A stretch of DNA of 41,280 nucleotides. Source: CAYQVO01 sp964421085 (lineage in GTDB: Bacteria; Bdellovibrionota_C; UBA2361; CAYQVO01). Positions 1 to 8,465 of the stretch are shown here, in pieces. The translations under genes and the position numbers were made by a program. The DNA lies in assembly GCA_964421085.1 (NCBI GenBank), contig CAYQVO010000035.1:1-41280 (forward strand), in the 5' to 3' direction. Position 1 is the first letter of the stretch. Each line of letters begins with the position of its first letter. The notes beneath the pieces were generated by a model. The model saw nothing but the letters and a program-made list of their open reading frames with translations, was not told the origin of the DNA and did not search any database.

Positions 1-1650
1 CCGGTAAAGCCCTTTGTGCTCGAGGAAGAGGACAGGATCCTTTCCCCTGATCGACGTTTTGAGCAGGCCGTACGCATCCGTCGCATTCGAGGGGTAGGCA
101 ATCTTGAGCCCGGGGAAGTGGGCGAAGGTGGCTTCTATATTCTGAGAGTGGTAGGGGCCCCCGTGAATGTATCCTCCGACCGCGATTCTGATTACAGCCG
201 GACAGGACCAGTCTCCTCCCGAGCGGTAGCGCATCATTGCAAGTTCATCGCGAAGCTGCGTCATCGCGTACCAGCAGTAGTCGCCGAACTGTATCTCAGC
301 GACAGGCTTCAGGCCTTCAAGCGCCATCCCTGCCGCAACCCCCACGATGGAGCTCTCCGCAAGAGGGGAGTTGAAGCATCTGTCGCCGCCGAATTCTCCA
401 GTGAGACGGCTTGTCGCTCCGAAAACGCCGCCTTTTTCTCTGGCGACATCTTCACCGAGCACGTACACATTCGGATTCAGCTCCATCTCTTCATGAAAAA
501 CTTTGTTCACCGCGTCGATGAAGAATATCTCTTCGCCATCAGGCCTTCCTTCGATCGGCTCCGGCGCATCGCTCCAGACATGCTCCAGTATGGTAATCGG
601 GTCAGGATCCGGCTGCCGTTCCGCCCAGGCTGCCGCCGCGTCGACTTCTTTCCTCACTTTGTCTTCAAGCGCAGCAAGATGATCTCTCGAGCAGATACTG
701 TTCATGACAAGATACTGGCGGAGTTTGGTGATCGGGCATCTTTTCTTCTCCTCCGAAATTTCTTTTTCGCTCCTGTATTTGAGCTGATTGTCGGATATCG
801 AATGACTCTGGAGCCTCACTACATGAGCTTCGACCAGAACGGGGCCGTTTCCGCTCCTCGCCCACTCGCATGCCGCCTGCATGGAGTCATAACAGGCGAA
901 AAAGTCCGTCCCGTCGACTTCGAACTGCCTTAGAGACTCGAATCCTGAGGTCATTGCCGCGACACTTTCCGCCCCGAACTGCTCTGAAAGGGGGACAGAG
1001 ATGGCGTATCCGTTGTTCTCGATAACGTACACAAGCGGAAGCTTTTCCCGCGTCGCCCAGTTGAGGGACTCGTGGAAATCGCCCTGCGCGCACGCTCCTT
1101 CGCCTCCTGAAACGTACACGATCCCGGGTTCGCTTTTCCGCTTGAGTGCGAGCGCGACACCTGCGGCATGAGGAAACTGAGTGCCTGTGACTGAACTCTG
1201 GCTTGGAATATTGAGACTTCGGCTCCCGTAGTGCATCGGAAACTGCCGGCCGTGTGAATTCGGGTCCCCCTGCTTGTTCATGCAGTTCAGCATGATATCT
1301 TCATTCGACATTCCGAGCGCCGAGCAGAAAGCCATGTCACGGTAGTAAGGAAAGAAGCGATCGATGCCCTTGTCGAACGCCAGAGCCGCGGCAACCTGGA
1401 TTCCCTCGTGTCCCGCGACGCCGATCTGAAAGAATGCCTTGTTCTGTTTGTAAAGGATTACGGCTTTTTCATCGCAAAGCCTTGCACGAAGCATTGTCTC
1501 GCAGGAACTGAGCAGCAGAGCTCGCGCTTCTTCGAATGTTTCCTTGTTCGTGAGGGCGGCAATAATACTCGGCCGTTTTCTGCCCCATGCCAGCCTCGCC
1601 CTTGTTTCGCTCAGGTCATTGCTCACTGCCGTGTTATTTCTACGCGCCAT
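1..1650 (-). CDS. 2-oxoacid dehydrogenase E1, fused alpha and beta subunits (partial, C-terminus off window)
   Basis: The reading frame is open from an ATG at 1650 to the left edge, giving 550 codons with no stop. The first half has the thiamine-diphosphate signature of E1-alpha: GEGACAQGD, then HESLNWA, KLPLVYVIENNGYAIS. The second half begins near residue 360 (EEIFFIDAVNKVFHEEMELNPNVYVLGEDV is written here only as its key part, VLGEDVA) and continues as a transketolase-like E1-beta with FNSPLAESSIVG and GGYIHGGPYHSQN. Fused E1 proteins of this type decarboxylate pyruvate or branched-chain 2-oxoacids and acetylate or acylate the E2 lipoyl arm. The start overlaps the end of lipB by 11 bp, so it is the third gene of an lpdA-lipB-E1 operon, with E2 perhaps beyond the edge. 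Branched-chain substrate is more likely than pyruvate because of the fused layout, but the sequence does not settle it. Confidence 0.9.
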   Translation of the reverse strand, partial: MARRNNTAVSNDLSETRARLAWGRKRPSIIAALTNKETFEEARALLLSSCETMLRARLCDEKAVILYKQNKAFFQIGVAGHEGIQVAAALAFDKGIDRFFPYYRDMAFCSALGMSNEDIMLNCMNKQGDPNSHGRQFPMHYGSRSLNIPSQSSVTGTQFPHAAGVALALKRKSEPGIVYVSGGEGACAQGDFHESLNWATREKLPLVYVIENNGYAISVPLSEQFGAESVAAMTSGFESLRQFEVDGTDFFACYDSMQAACEWARSGNGPVLVEAHVVRLQSHSISDNQLKYRSEKEISEEKKRCPITKLRQYLVMNSICSRDHLAALEDKVRKEVDAAAAWAERQPDPDPITILEHVWSDAPEPIEGRPDGEEIFFIDAVNKVFHEEMELNPNVYVLGEDVAREKGGVFGATSRLTGEFGGDRCFNSPLAESSIVGVAAGMALEGLKPVAEIQFGDYCWYAMTQLRDELAMMRYRSGGDWSCPAVIRIAVGGYIHGGPYHSQNIEATFAHFPGLKIAYPSNATDAYGLLKTSIRGKDPVLFLEHKGLYR

Positions 1651-2314
1651 CCAACCCTCTGAAGAAAAAGTCGAGAAAAGAGGTCCCAACATCGTCTGTA
1701 ACATCCATCATCGAGAACGATCTGCCTGACACCGCCTCCATGCACGTCATTTCATCGCTCCTGAAGCCGCACGGGTTTATGAGACTGAACCCGGAACTGC
1801 AGTCTTTCACATTGAGAGCAAAGCCGTGAAGCGTCACCCATCGCGATAATCTGACACCCAGAGAGGCAATCTTCAGGTATGGATATTTTCCGGTGTCCCG
1901 CACCCACACCCCGGTCTTCCCTTCGAGCCTCTCGCCCCTGATTTCGTACCTTTCAAGAGCTCTTATAAGCACCTCTTCGAGACCGCGCATATACCAGTGA
2001 ACATCGCGCCGGTGGCGGTTCAGGTCGAGGATCGGGTATCCGACAACCTGCCCGGGGCCGTGATATGTCACATCACCGCCCCGCTCTATCTCAAAAACAT
2101 CCACTCCCTTTGCTGCGAGTTCATCCACCGGGCAGAGAATGTTTTCTTTCTTTGCGCTTTTCCCGATCGTTATTACGGGTTCATGCTCGCACAGAATGAG
2201 ACTTTCTTCGTCCGCACGGTCCATGAGCGCCTGCTGCAGCGATCTCTGGAGTTCCCAGACCTCCCTGTACGGCCTGAGTCCGGCACGCAGAACCTTGCAC
2301 CTCTCCACTGCCAT
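1640..2314 (-). CDS. lipB: Octanoyl-[acyl-carrier-protein]:protein N-octanoyltransferase LipB
   Basis: This 224-residue protein has the usual LipB length and motifs. The central RGGDVTYHGPGQ (about 78-89) is the family signature, KIASLGVRLSRWVTLHG starts with the conserved Lys148, and NPCG carries the catalytic Cys182. LipB moves the octanoyl group from acyl carrier protein to the lipoyl domains of E2 and GcvH, after which LipA adds sulfur. It begins 13 bp after the lpdA stop and its end overlaps the E1 start, so it is co-transcribed with the lipoate-dependent dehydrogenase it serves. No LipA is seen in this window. The call is secure. Confidence 0.96.
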   Translation of the reverse strand: MAVERCKVLRAGLRPYREVWELQRSLQQALMDRADEESLILCEHEPVITIGKSAKKENILCPVDELAAKGVDVFEIERGGDVTYHGPGQVVGYPILDLNRHRRDVHWYMRGLEEVLIRALERYEIRGERLEGKTGVWVRDTGKYPYLKIASLGVRLSRWVTLHGFALNVKDCSSGFSLINPCGFRSDEMTCMEAVSGRSFSMMDVTDDVGTSFLDFFFRGLDGA

Positions 2315-2327
2315 TATACCCTTGTCG

Positions 2328-3725
2328 TTAAATCACGTTTATCGGCCGTCCCATTGCGAGCGCCATCGCTTCCATGATCGATTCTGAGAGGGTCGGGTGA
2401 GGGTGAATTGTGTCCACAACGCTCGAAGCAATTCCTTCGTGCGACCTGATTACCGCCGCTTCCGAGATGAGCTCTGTGGCCTCGGCGCACAGAATATGCA
2501 CCCCGAGCACCTCGCCTGTGTCTTCGCTGATAAGGACTTTCACAAAGCCTTCGGATTCCCCGGTTGCGATCGCCTTGCCTATCGCCGCAAAGGGTACTTT
2601 GCCGATTTTATATTTAATCCCTTTTTCCTTCACCTGCTGTTCAGTAAGCCCGACTGACGCGACCTGGGGCTGACAATATGTGCAGCCTGCAATGTTCCGA
2701 TAATCAACACCGTGTGTATGCACGCCGGAGGCCGCTTCCGCTGCAACAAGACCTTCATGACTGGCTTTGTGGGCGAGGAGGGGAGGGCCTGACACATCGC
2801 CGATGGCGAAGTGATGCTGCGCGCTTGTTTTCATCAGAGAATCGACCTTAATGAAGCCCCCTTCCGTCGCGACGCCGGCCTTCTCGAGCCCGAGTCCGTC
2901 GGTATTGGGGGCGACTCCGACTGCGACAAGGCATGAATCTCCCTCCCACTGCTCTTCTTTGTCGCCCTGTTTGATCGACGCGCGCACCCGGCCGTTTTCA
3001 ACCCTCAGGTTCTGCACACCGTGGCCGGTTCTTATCGCCATTCCCCCCTTTTTCAGGATGGCCTCCAGAGCGCGTGAAACTTCCGTGTCTTCGACCGGCA
3101 GGATTTGATCCAGCATTTCAACGACGGTGACCTTTGTGCCGAGCGCGTGGAGGAAATAGGCGAACTCGATACCAATTGCGCCCGCGCCTATCACGAGAAT
3201 TTCTTTCGGCTGCTCGTAATGATTCAGGAGCGTGCGGGATGTGTGAATGTACTTTCCGTCCACCTCCATTCCGGGGAAAACCTTCGGCCGTCCTCCGGTT
3301 GCTATGATGATGTCCCTGTATCCAAGACTTCTGGTTTCACCGTTCGGGTTTTTTACGGCCAGCTTGTTTCCACCCTCGAAGGTTCCTTCGCCTGAAACGA
3401 CCTCGATGTTATTTTTCTTCATGAGGAACTGAACGCCCTGAGAGAGTTTTGCCGCAACACCACGGGATCGTTCGATGATTTTCCGGTAGTCTGAGCGAAT
3501 GTTGCCGGCGTATATGCCGAATTCCTCGCCATGGAGCTGAAGGCGCGAGAAGAGCTGGGCAGAATTAAGGAGAGCCTTCGTGGGTATGCATCCCCAGTTG
3601 AGACAGACTCCCCCGAGAGATTCCCTTTCGACTACTGTGACGGTTCGTTTGAGTTGAGCAGCTCTGATGGCGGCAACATAACCTCCCGGTCCTGAGCCGA
3701 GAACAATCAGATCTTTTGTTTCCAT
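2328..3725 (-). CDS. lpdA: Dihydrolipoyl dehydrogenase (E3)
   Basis: The protein is 465 residues from the ATG at 3725, which is preceded by a good GGGAG ribosome site; an upstream extension is open but lacks E3 similarity. It starts with the FAD dinucleotide fold (LIVLGSGPGGYVAA) and has the redox disulfide motif GGVCLNWGCIPTKAL, a second NAD-binding fold (ILVIGAGAIGIEFA), the FAD-contacting AIGDV segment and the C-terminal HPHPTLSE containing the active-site His-Glu pair. E3 re-oxidises dihydrolipoamide on E2 or GcvH using NAD+. It is the first gene of the lpdA-lipB-E1 operon and is divergent from the YceI-like gene, with about 150 bp between them. Confidence 0.97.
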   Translation of the reverse strand: METKDLIVLGSGPGGYVAAIRAAQLKRTVTVVERESLGGVCLNWGCIPTKALLNSAQLFSRLQLHGEEFGIYAGNIRSDYRKIIERSRGVAAKLSQGVQFLMKKNNIEVVSGEGTFEGGNKLAVKNPNGETRSLGYRDIIIATGGRPKVFPGMEVDGKYIHTSRTLLNHYEQPKEILVIGAGAIGIEFAYFLHALGTKVTVVEMLDQILPVEDTEVSRALEAILKKGGMAIRTGHGVQNLRVENGRVRASIKQGDKEEQWEGDSCLVAVGVAPNTDGLGLEKAGVATEGGFIKVDSLMKTSAQHHFAIGDVSGPPLLAHKASHEGLVAAEAASGVHTHGVDYRNIAGCTYCQPQVASVGLTEQQVKEKGIKYKIGKVPFAAIGKAIATGESEGFVKVLISEDTGEVLGVHILCAEATELISEAAVIRSHEGIASSVVDTIHPHPTLSESIMEAMALAMGRPINVI

Positions 3726-3836
3726 GTGAGTACTCCCATCTTTCCCGTCCTTATCGCCAAGGAAGCAGGAGTGGCCCTCCATTTGTCCCGGCGCAGGAGC
3801 AATTCTCTATCCGGGGGCACCAAAATGCAAACGAAG

Positions 3837-3868
3837 CCTTTTTAAAAGGAAAACAGTGCTGGTATGAT
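3837..3868 (+). promoter_or_regulatory. Putative promoter/operator upstream of the YceI-like gene
   Basis: The lpdA-YceI divergent gap contains a perfect 13-nt palindrome CCTTTTTAAAAGG (3837-3849) and, just before the start codon, TGGTATGAT, which fits an extended -10 element (3861-3868). If this -10 is used, the transcript would have almost no leader. Evidence is sequence shape only. Confidence 0.3.
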
Positions 3869-3874
3869 TCAAAA

Positions 3875-4438
3875 ATGTTCAAAATACTGATATTTGCGGC
3901 AATTCTGGGATATTCCGCCGCTCCTGCGTTCGCCGCCGGAGCAGAGGCGTTTGAGCTGGACAGGAAGAATTCAAAAGTGACCTTCTCCGGGGAGCTTGGC
4001 GCGATACATGCGGGTGGGCGATTCAGGGATGTCTCAGCGACTATGCTTCTGGCTTCGGACTCCCTCATTCCTTCGAAAGTCTCATATTCCGCCAACCTGA
4101 AAACAGTTGAGTTTACGGAAGGCGGTCGTGAGGAACAGATGGTGCTTGGTTCACTCGCGGCTTCACTTCCACAGGCGGCAGTCGCAGCTTACAGCAGTTC
4201 TTCTATCGAGAAGGCTTCTGAAACCTCGGTAAAGGCAAAGGGCGATGTCACGGTTTTTGGCCGGACATACGTTATGACAATTCCATTTTCGCTTCACCGG
4301 CTTCCAGGTGGACGGGTCCGGGCCACGGGGATAATGAAGGACCGGGGAAAGGTGCTCCCGTTCCAGGTTCCGGGGGTTTCCGGGGAGTTCAATGGAGTGC
4401 TAAAGTTCGATCTGATATTTGCGCCCTCTACGGAATGA
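3875..4438 (+). CDS. YceI-like periplasmic lipid-binding protein
   Basis: The chosen ATG gives 187 residues beginning with a clear signal peptide (MFKILIFAAILGYSAAPAFAA), which would export the protein to the periplasm. The mature part follows the YceI pattern: an early FELDRKNSKVTFSGELG strand pair, a central strand-rich stretch, then a KGDVTVFGRTYVMTIPFSL segment and a C-terminal KFDLIF strand. YceI-like proteins form a lipocalin-type barrel that holds isoprenoid or other amphiphilic ligands. The next gene begins one base after the stop, so the two are translationally linked. Upstream in-frame codons to 3716 are open but overlap the lpdA start and lack signal-peptide character. The Shine-Dalgarno match is weak. 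Confidence 0.7.
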   Translation: MFKILIFAAILGYSAAPAFAAGAEAFELDRKNSKVTFSGELGAIHAGGRFRDVSATMLLASDSLIPSKVSYSANLKTVEFTEGGREEQMVLGSLAASLPQAAVAAYSSSSIEKASETSVKAKGDVTVFGRTYVMTIPFSLHRLPGGRVRATGIMKDRGKVLPFQVPGVSGEFNGVLKFDLIFAPSTE

Positions 4439-4439
4439 T

Positions 4440-4892
4440 ATGAGATTTCTTACCTGTCTGCTGGCAGTCCTTTCTGCCGTAATTTTCCACCTTTCCGCTT
4501 CGGCAAAAGAGAAACCGCCCGTGCTTTCAATCGGCATGCCTTACAGCGAAGTCCTCACAAGAGCAGGCGCGCCGGCTTCAAAGAAAATAATGGAAATAAA
4601 GCGCGAGGAGGAGTGGTACTATCCCGGGTTCTCGGTTCTTTTCAAAGATGGGCATGTTGTCAACCTCGAAGGATCCGTAGCCCCGCAACCTGCAAAGGCG
4701 CCGCACGCAGTAGAAACCCATGCAGCAGGAAGTGCGCGCAGGCAGAGGGAAACGCCGCCCGATCTTCTGCGAAATATTCTTAAAGAACTTCCTTCTCCTG
4801 CGGGAACACCCGGAGCTTCAGCGCCCGGCAGTCCGCCTCGGGCAATTGCGCCGGCAGTTCCGCCGGGGGCGGTCGGGGACGAGGAGGAGTGA
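4440..4892 (+). CDS. Small exported protein with a BamE/SmpA-OmlA-like fold and Pro/Ala-rich tail
   Basis: The 150-residue protein begins with a signal peptide (about residues 1-22, ending SASA). The region after it reads IGMPYSEVLTRAGAPASKK, EWYYPGFSVLFKDGHVVNLEG, which matches the pattern of BamE/SmpA-OmlA-type domains (G-M-s-x-x-e-V, then a G-x-P turn, then W-x-Y and F-x-D-G-x-V). There is no lipobox cysteine, so it is probably soluble in the periplasm and not a true BamE. The last 60 residues are rich in proline and alanine and look disordered. It is coupled to the YceI-like gene. A link to outer-membrane maintenance is inference from fold and neighbour only. Confidence 0.6.
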   Translation: MRFLTCLLAVLSAVIFHLSASAKEKPPVLSIGMPYSEVLTRAGAPASKKIMEIKREEEWYYPGFSVLFKDGHVVNLEGSVAPQPAKAPHAVETHAAGSARRQRETPPDLLRNILKELPSPAGTPGASAPGSPPRAIAPAVPPGAVGDEEE

Positions 4893-4975
4893 GATTGCCT
4901 GAAGCATTCAGAGCAGACTGGAAGATATACAGGTGAAGCCCTAAAAGGTGAGGCGCGTTTTGCCGTTTCTTTCAG

Positions 4976-6481
4976 ATGAAATTTGAGGAAGTACATACAG
5001 GCCCGACTGCACAAAGAGGCGATGATTTCTCTGACGGAGAGTTCCAGCGGGAGCGGGCACTTCCGCAGCGGACATGGGAGAGAATCAAAGTTTGTAAAAT
5101 GGAAGATCTTGTCCGGAGTTGTCGGGATAATTCCATCGTTTTCTCTCCTGCGAAATGCCCGGCGGCTGAGGGATATTGCGCCTGCAGAGCTTGTGACTAT
5201 GCGCGGTATACGCGGCCAGACAGCGACCCCTTCAGATACGCGAATCCCAAAGACCTGGTGAGAGAACTCTGTCACTCTGCGATTGAGCTTCAGGCCGCTG
5301 AATCCGAAAGTCATGAAAGTCTGACAGGGCCAATTTCTCAGCCTTCATGGGTGGCCCTGGATTTTTCCTGTGATAACTTTGTCCATATGGTCATGACCGA
5401 TGTTTCTTCTGACCTTATTGCTTCCCTTATTCGCCTTTCACTCACTGAAGAAATAGAGATTATTCTGGGCGATTCAGAGAAAGGGTTGAAAATTACACCC
5501 AAAGGGGGTGAAGTATCAGTTTCAGGCGCCCTCAGCTGGGCACAGGAAAAGGATCTTACTCCACTGGCATTCCAGAATTATGAGGATTTGCGGGCGCGTC
5601 TTGCAGAAATCTTCCCTTCCGGATTCCAAATCTTTTCGGGGGTTCGGGGGCGGGATCCTTCAGGGATACTGGATGCCATTCTGGCGGGGGCTGGAAAGCG
5701 ATTTTACATCAAAAAGTGCGACAGTGCGGGTTCGAACGGCCTCGCCAGGGTAGATATGAGCGGTCAGTTTCCCGAGGTATTCATTCCGAACCGGGAACTT
5801 TCCCAGTCGCTCGGACTCGATAATGGATTAGATGATAAAGAATTAGATTGGCGTCAGGTGCTGGACGCGGTATGCCGGAAATTCGGCGCAGTAATTATCG
5901 AAGATGAAGTTGACGTCCAGCCAGTGCCCGGGCTTTCAAGAGCGCAGTGGGAAGTCAGGATGTTCATGCAGCGTGCGAACTCTGAGGACGGGTTTGTCTG
6001 TATGGGGGCGTACTCCGACTCCATGTGCGATTGTAAGAGCCGAGCACATATCAGTTTCGAGACACATCTTCGCATGCTTCTTGATGCAGAAGATGCACCG
6101 CATTCTTTGGCGGATGATCCCGACAGAACAGTCGCAGCGATTGCGGCAGAGCTGGAGAGTCGATTGACAAGGCTGAGTGATGATTTCTGCAGACTCTATT
6201 CTGCACGATACCCCGGGGCACAGCCTGTCCGGGAAGTCGATATCGATTACTTTATGCGATGGAACGGCCCAAAGGTTGAAGTCATAATTCTGGAAATGCA
6301 TCCTCACTACTCCAGCTATCGGGGACTTGCTCATGTGGATCCCGAAAAGGCGAAGGATGTTCATGCCGGGAGGGTTATAGCGGCCGGCAATGATTCTAAA
6401 CTTCTCGACTTTCTGAATCAGGAATGGCGAGAGGCGTTCGGTCGAAGGATACGTTCAGTCTTTGACGAAGAGTATCCCTAG
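4976..6481 (+). CDS. Uncharacterised protein with ATP-grasp-like C-terminal half and N-terminal cysteine cluster
   Basis: I do not recognise this 501-residue protein as a named family. Its second half has the order of ATP-grasp elements: FYIKKCDSAGSNGLARV near residue 243 (lysine and glycine-rich loop), VIIEDEVDV near 308 (adenine-side linker), WEVRMFM near 325 (conserved Arg), and DIDYFMRWNGPKVEVIILEMHP near 420-440 (metal-binding Asp/Glu and an E-x-N-P-like end, here EMHP). ATP-grasp enzymes join a carboxylate to an amine or thiol. The N-terminal part has C61-x6-C68-x-C70-x2-C73, which could bind zinc or an Fe-S cluster. No signal peptide or membrane segment is visible. No strong ribosome site precedes the start, so ATG at 5099 (residue 42) is possible. 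It stands alone, with 83 bp before it and about 130 bp after it. Confidence 0.55.
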   Translation: MKFEEVHTGPTAQRGDDFSDGEFQRERALPQRTWERIKVCKMEDLVRSCRDNSIVFSPAKCPAAEGYCACRACDYARYTRPDSDPFRYANPKDLVRELCHSAIELQAAESESHESLTGPISQPSWVALDFSCDNFVHMVMTDVSSDLIASLIRLSLTEEIEIILGDSEKGLKITPKGGEVSVSGALSWAQEKDLTPLAFQNYEDLRARLAEIFPSGFQIFSGVRGRDPSGILDAILAGAGKRFYIKKCDSAGSNGLARVDMSGQFPEVFIPNRELSQSLGLDNGLDDKELDWRQVLDAVCRKFGAVIIEDEVDVQPVPGLSRAQWEVRMFMQRANSEDGFVCMGAYSDSMCDCKSRAHISFETHLRMLLDAEDAPHSLADDPDRTVAAIAAELESRLTRLSDDFCRLYSARYPGAQPVREVDIDYFMRWNGPKVEVIILEMHPHYSSYRGLAHVDPEKAKDVHAGRVIAAGNDSKLLDFLNQEWREAFGRRIRSVFDEEYP

Positions 6482-6562
6482 AAATTACGCCTTTCAAGTT
6501 CTGAAAAAGCAGCATAAGGGCGCAAAATTTCCAATGTTTGTTAGATTTCGGCCCTCTTTCTG

Positions 6563-6571
6563 TGCTATATT
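6563..6571 (+). promoter_or_regulatory. Extended -10 promoter element for eda-kdgK
   Basis: TGCTATATT matches an extended -10 (TGn-TATATT) about 40 bp before the aldolase ATG. TTAGAT at 6541-6546 is a poor -35 candidate at 19-bp spacing. The region after the previous stop is AT-richer than its surroundings. Confidence 0.45.
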
Positions 6572-6609
6572 TTCCCCCACAAAAATCTTCAAAACACAAA
6601 GGATCTCAA

Positions 6610-7281
6610 ATGGCCAGATACTCAAGAATCAAGGTTTTGAACGCGATGTATGACATCAGCCTCGTCGTCGTCTTTTACCACCCCGACATCGAGGTGGTGA
6701 AAAATGTCGCAATGGCGTCTTACGAAGGCGGCGCTAGACTTCTCGAATTCACAAACAGGGGAGACGGAGCGTCAAGGGTCTTTGCGGAACTCGAAGCATT
6801 CTGCGCGAGGGAACTTCCCGGCATGATCACAGGCGCGGGTTCAATCGTGGATCCGTATACAGCAGCTGCTTTCATAGATCACGGCGCAAACTTCATCGTC
6901 GGCCCTGTGCTTAATCCTGAAGTGGCGAAGATCTGCAACCGCCGGAAGATTGCGTACTCGCCGGGGTGCGCGACGCCTTCGGAGATATCGCAGGCTGAGG
7001 AACTCGGCGTGGAAATCGTGAAGGTATTTCCGGGCGGCGAAGTGGGCGGACCTAAATTCGTCAAGAATGTGAAGGGTCCATGCCCCTGGGTTTCGATAAT
7101 GCCCACGGGCGGGGTGGACATCACTGAAGAGTCCCTCAAGGCGTGGTTCGGAGCGGGGATCGTGTGCGCAGGGATCGGGTCGAATCTCGTGACGAAGGAG
7201 ATACTCGAGAAACGGGATTATAAGACTCTTACAATCCGCGCGCGGGAGACCCTGGAAATCATAGCTAAGGTTAAAAAGTAA
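6610..7281 (+). CDS. eda: 2-dehydro-3-deoxyphosphogluconate (KDPG/KHG) aldolase
   Basis: The ATG at 6610 follows AAAGGA and gives 223 residues, the usual size of class I KDPG/KHG aldolases. Family features include LLEFTNRGD, the GAGSIVDPYTA segment, YSPGCATPSEI, the Schiff-base lysine in VKVFPGG, and the phosphate-binding MPTGGV loop. The enzyme splits KDPG into pyruvate and glyceraldehyde 3-phosphate in the Entner-Doudoroff and hexuronate routes. It is 17 bp ahead of the KDG kinase gene, whose product would be its substrate, so the two form an operon for using gluconate- or uronate-derived KDG. A KHG (4-hydroxy-2-oxoglutarate) activity is possible as a side reaction. Confidence 0.93.
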   Translation: MARYSRIKVLNAMYDISLVVVFYHPDIEVVKNVAMASYEGGARLLEFTNRGDGASRVFAELEAFCARELPGMITGAGSIVDPYTAAAFIDHGANFIVGPVLNPEVAKICNRRKIAYSPGCATPSEISQAEELGVEIVKVFPGGEVGGPKFVKNVKGPCPWVSIMPTGGVDITEESLKAWFGAGIVCAGIGSNLVTKEILEKRDYKTLTIRARETLEIIAKVKK

Positions 7282-7298
7282 TCCGGAGGAAAGTGAAA

Positions 7299-8399
7299 AT
7301 GGCAGAACTTAAGATCAAAACCCGTGAACAGTGCAGATGGGACGCGATGTCCCTTGGCGAAGTCATGCTCCGGCTCGACCCGGGCGATATGCGCATCAAA
7401 AACGCCCGCTCATTCAGAGTGTGGGAAGGGGGCGGGGAATACAACGTATCCCGCGGCCTCAGGAAGTGCTTTGGAATGAGGACCGCTCTTGTGAGCGCCG
7501 TTCCCGACAACGACATAGGGCGTCTGCTTGAGGATCTCATGATGCAGGGCGGAGTCGATCTGTCCCATGTGAAATGGGTTCCATTCGACGGCATCGGCCG
7601 CAGCGCAAGAGTAGGGCTTAATTTTACGGAAGCGGGATTCGGCGCCCGGGGCGCGCTCGGCGTTTCGGATCGCGCTTATTCAGCCGCATCGCAGCTCAAG
7701 CCCGGCGACATCGACTGGAAGAAGATCTTCAAGGACGAAGGCGTCCGCTGGCTTCATTCAGGAGGCATCTATGCAGCGCTTTCGCCCACAACATCGGAAG
7801 TGGTGAAAGAGGCGTTTGCGGCGGCAAAGGAATACGGAACAATCGTGTCCTACGATCTCAACTTCAGGCCTTCCCTCTGGAAGTCGTCAGGAGGAACCGA
7901 AGCTGCCATGAGAATCAACCGGGAGATTGCGGAATATGTCGATGTCATGATCGGCAATGAAGAGGACTTTACCGCCGCGCTTGGATTCGCGGTGCCGGGA
8001 ATGGACAAGAACTTCTCGAACATGGATCCTGCAAACTTCATGAAGATGATCGAAGAAGTGACAAAGCAGTATTCAAACTTCAAGGCGGTCGCCACAACGC
8101 TGAGAAACGCAAAGACAGCCTGTTTCAACGACTGGAGCGCCGTGCTGTGGTATAACGGCTCGTTCCACAAAGCGAAGGAATACAAGGATCTTCAGATCTT
8201 TGACCGTGTGGGGGGCGGCGACAGCTTTGCTTCGGGGCTGATCTATGGGTTTCTGTCGGGGCTTGCTCCTGAGCAGTGCGTAAACTACGGCGCGGCCCAT
8301 GGTGCTCTTGCAATGACGACGCCCGGCGATACTTCGATGGCATCGCTGAAGGAAGTCGAGAAGCTGGTCGGCGGCGGCGGCGCGAGAGTGGACAGGTAG
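7299..8399 (+). CDS. kdgK: PfkB-family 2-dehydro-3-deoxygluconokinase (KDG kinase)
   Basis: The ATG at 7299 is preceded by a strong GGAGGA site; a GTG six bases upstream is less likely. The 366-residue product is a PfkB carbohydrate kinase, with an early GEVMLRLDPG segment, a substrate-side GGGEYNVSRGL motif (the PfkB G-G-x-x-N element) and the C-terminal DRVGGGDSFASGLIYG signature holding the catalytic Asp. Some 50 residues more than short ribokinases are inserted in the middle, as in other long sugar kinases paired with an aldolase. Pairing with eda makes KDG the best substrate, phosphorylated at O6 by ATP. It is followed by a clear intrinsic terminator, which closes the two-gene unit. Confidence 0.88.
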   Translation: MAELKIKTREQCRWDAMSLGEVMLRLDPGDMRIKNARSFRVWEGGGEYNVSRGLRKCFGMRTALVSAVPDNDIGRLLEDLMMQGGVDLSHVKWVPFDGIGRSARVGLNFTEAGFGARGALGVSDRAYSAASQLKPGDIDWKKIFKDEGVRWLHSGGIYAALSPTTSEVVKEAFAAAKEYGTIVSYDLNFRPSLWKSSGGTEAAMRINREIAEYVDVMIGNEEDFTAALGFAVPGMDKNFSNMDPANFMKMIEEVTKQYSNFKAVATTLRNAKTACFNDWSAVLWYNGSFHKAKEYKDLQIFDRVGGGDSFASGLIYGFLSGLAPEQCVNYGAAHGALAMTTPGDTSMASLKEVEKLVGGGGARVDR

Positions 8400-8412
8400 T
8401 GTTTTAGATGAC

Positions 8413-8451
8413 ACTTCACCGGGTGATCTCTTTCTCCCGGTGAAGTTTTTT
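8413..8451 (+). terminator. Rho-independent terminator after kdgK
   Basis: ACTTCACCGGG (8413-8423) pairs perfectly with CCCGGTGAAGT (8436-8446), leaving a 12-nt loop. A run of six T residues follows directly. It lies just after the kdgK stop and before the aminotransferase start, separating the two units. Confidence 0.9.
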
Positions 8452-8465
8452 CAAGGCGTATTTTT

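Noticed and set aside
16..933. Long plus-strand frame over the E1 gene
   Set aside because: The minus-strand frame has clear E1 alpha/beta motifs over the same DNA. The plus frame has none and is a shadow.
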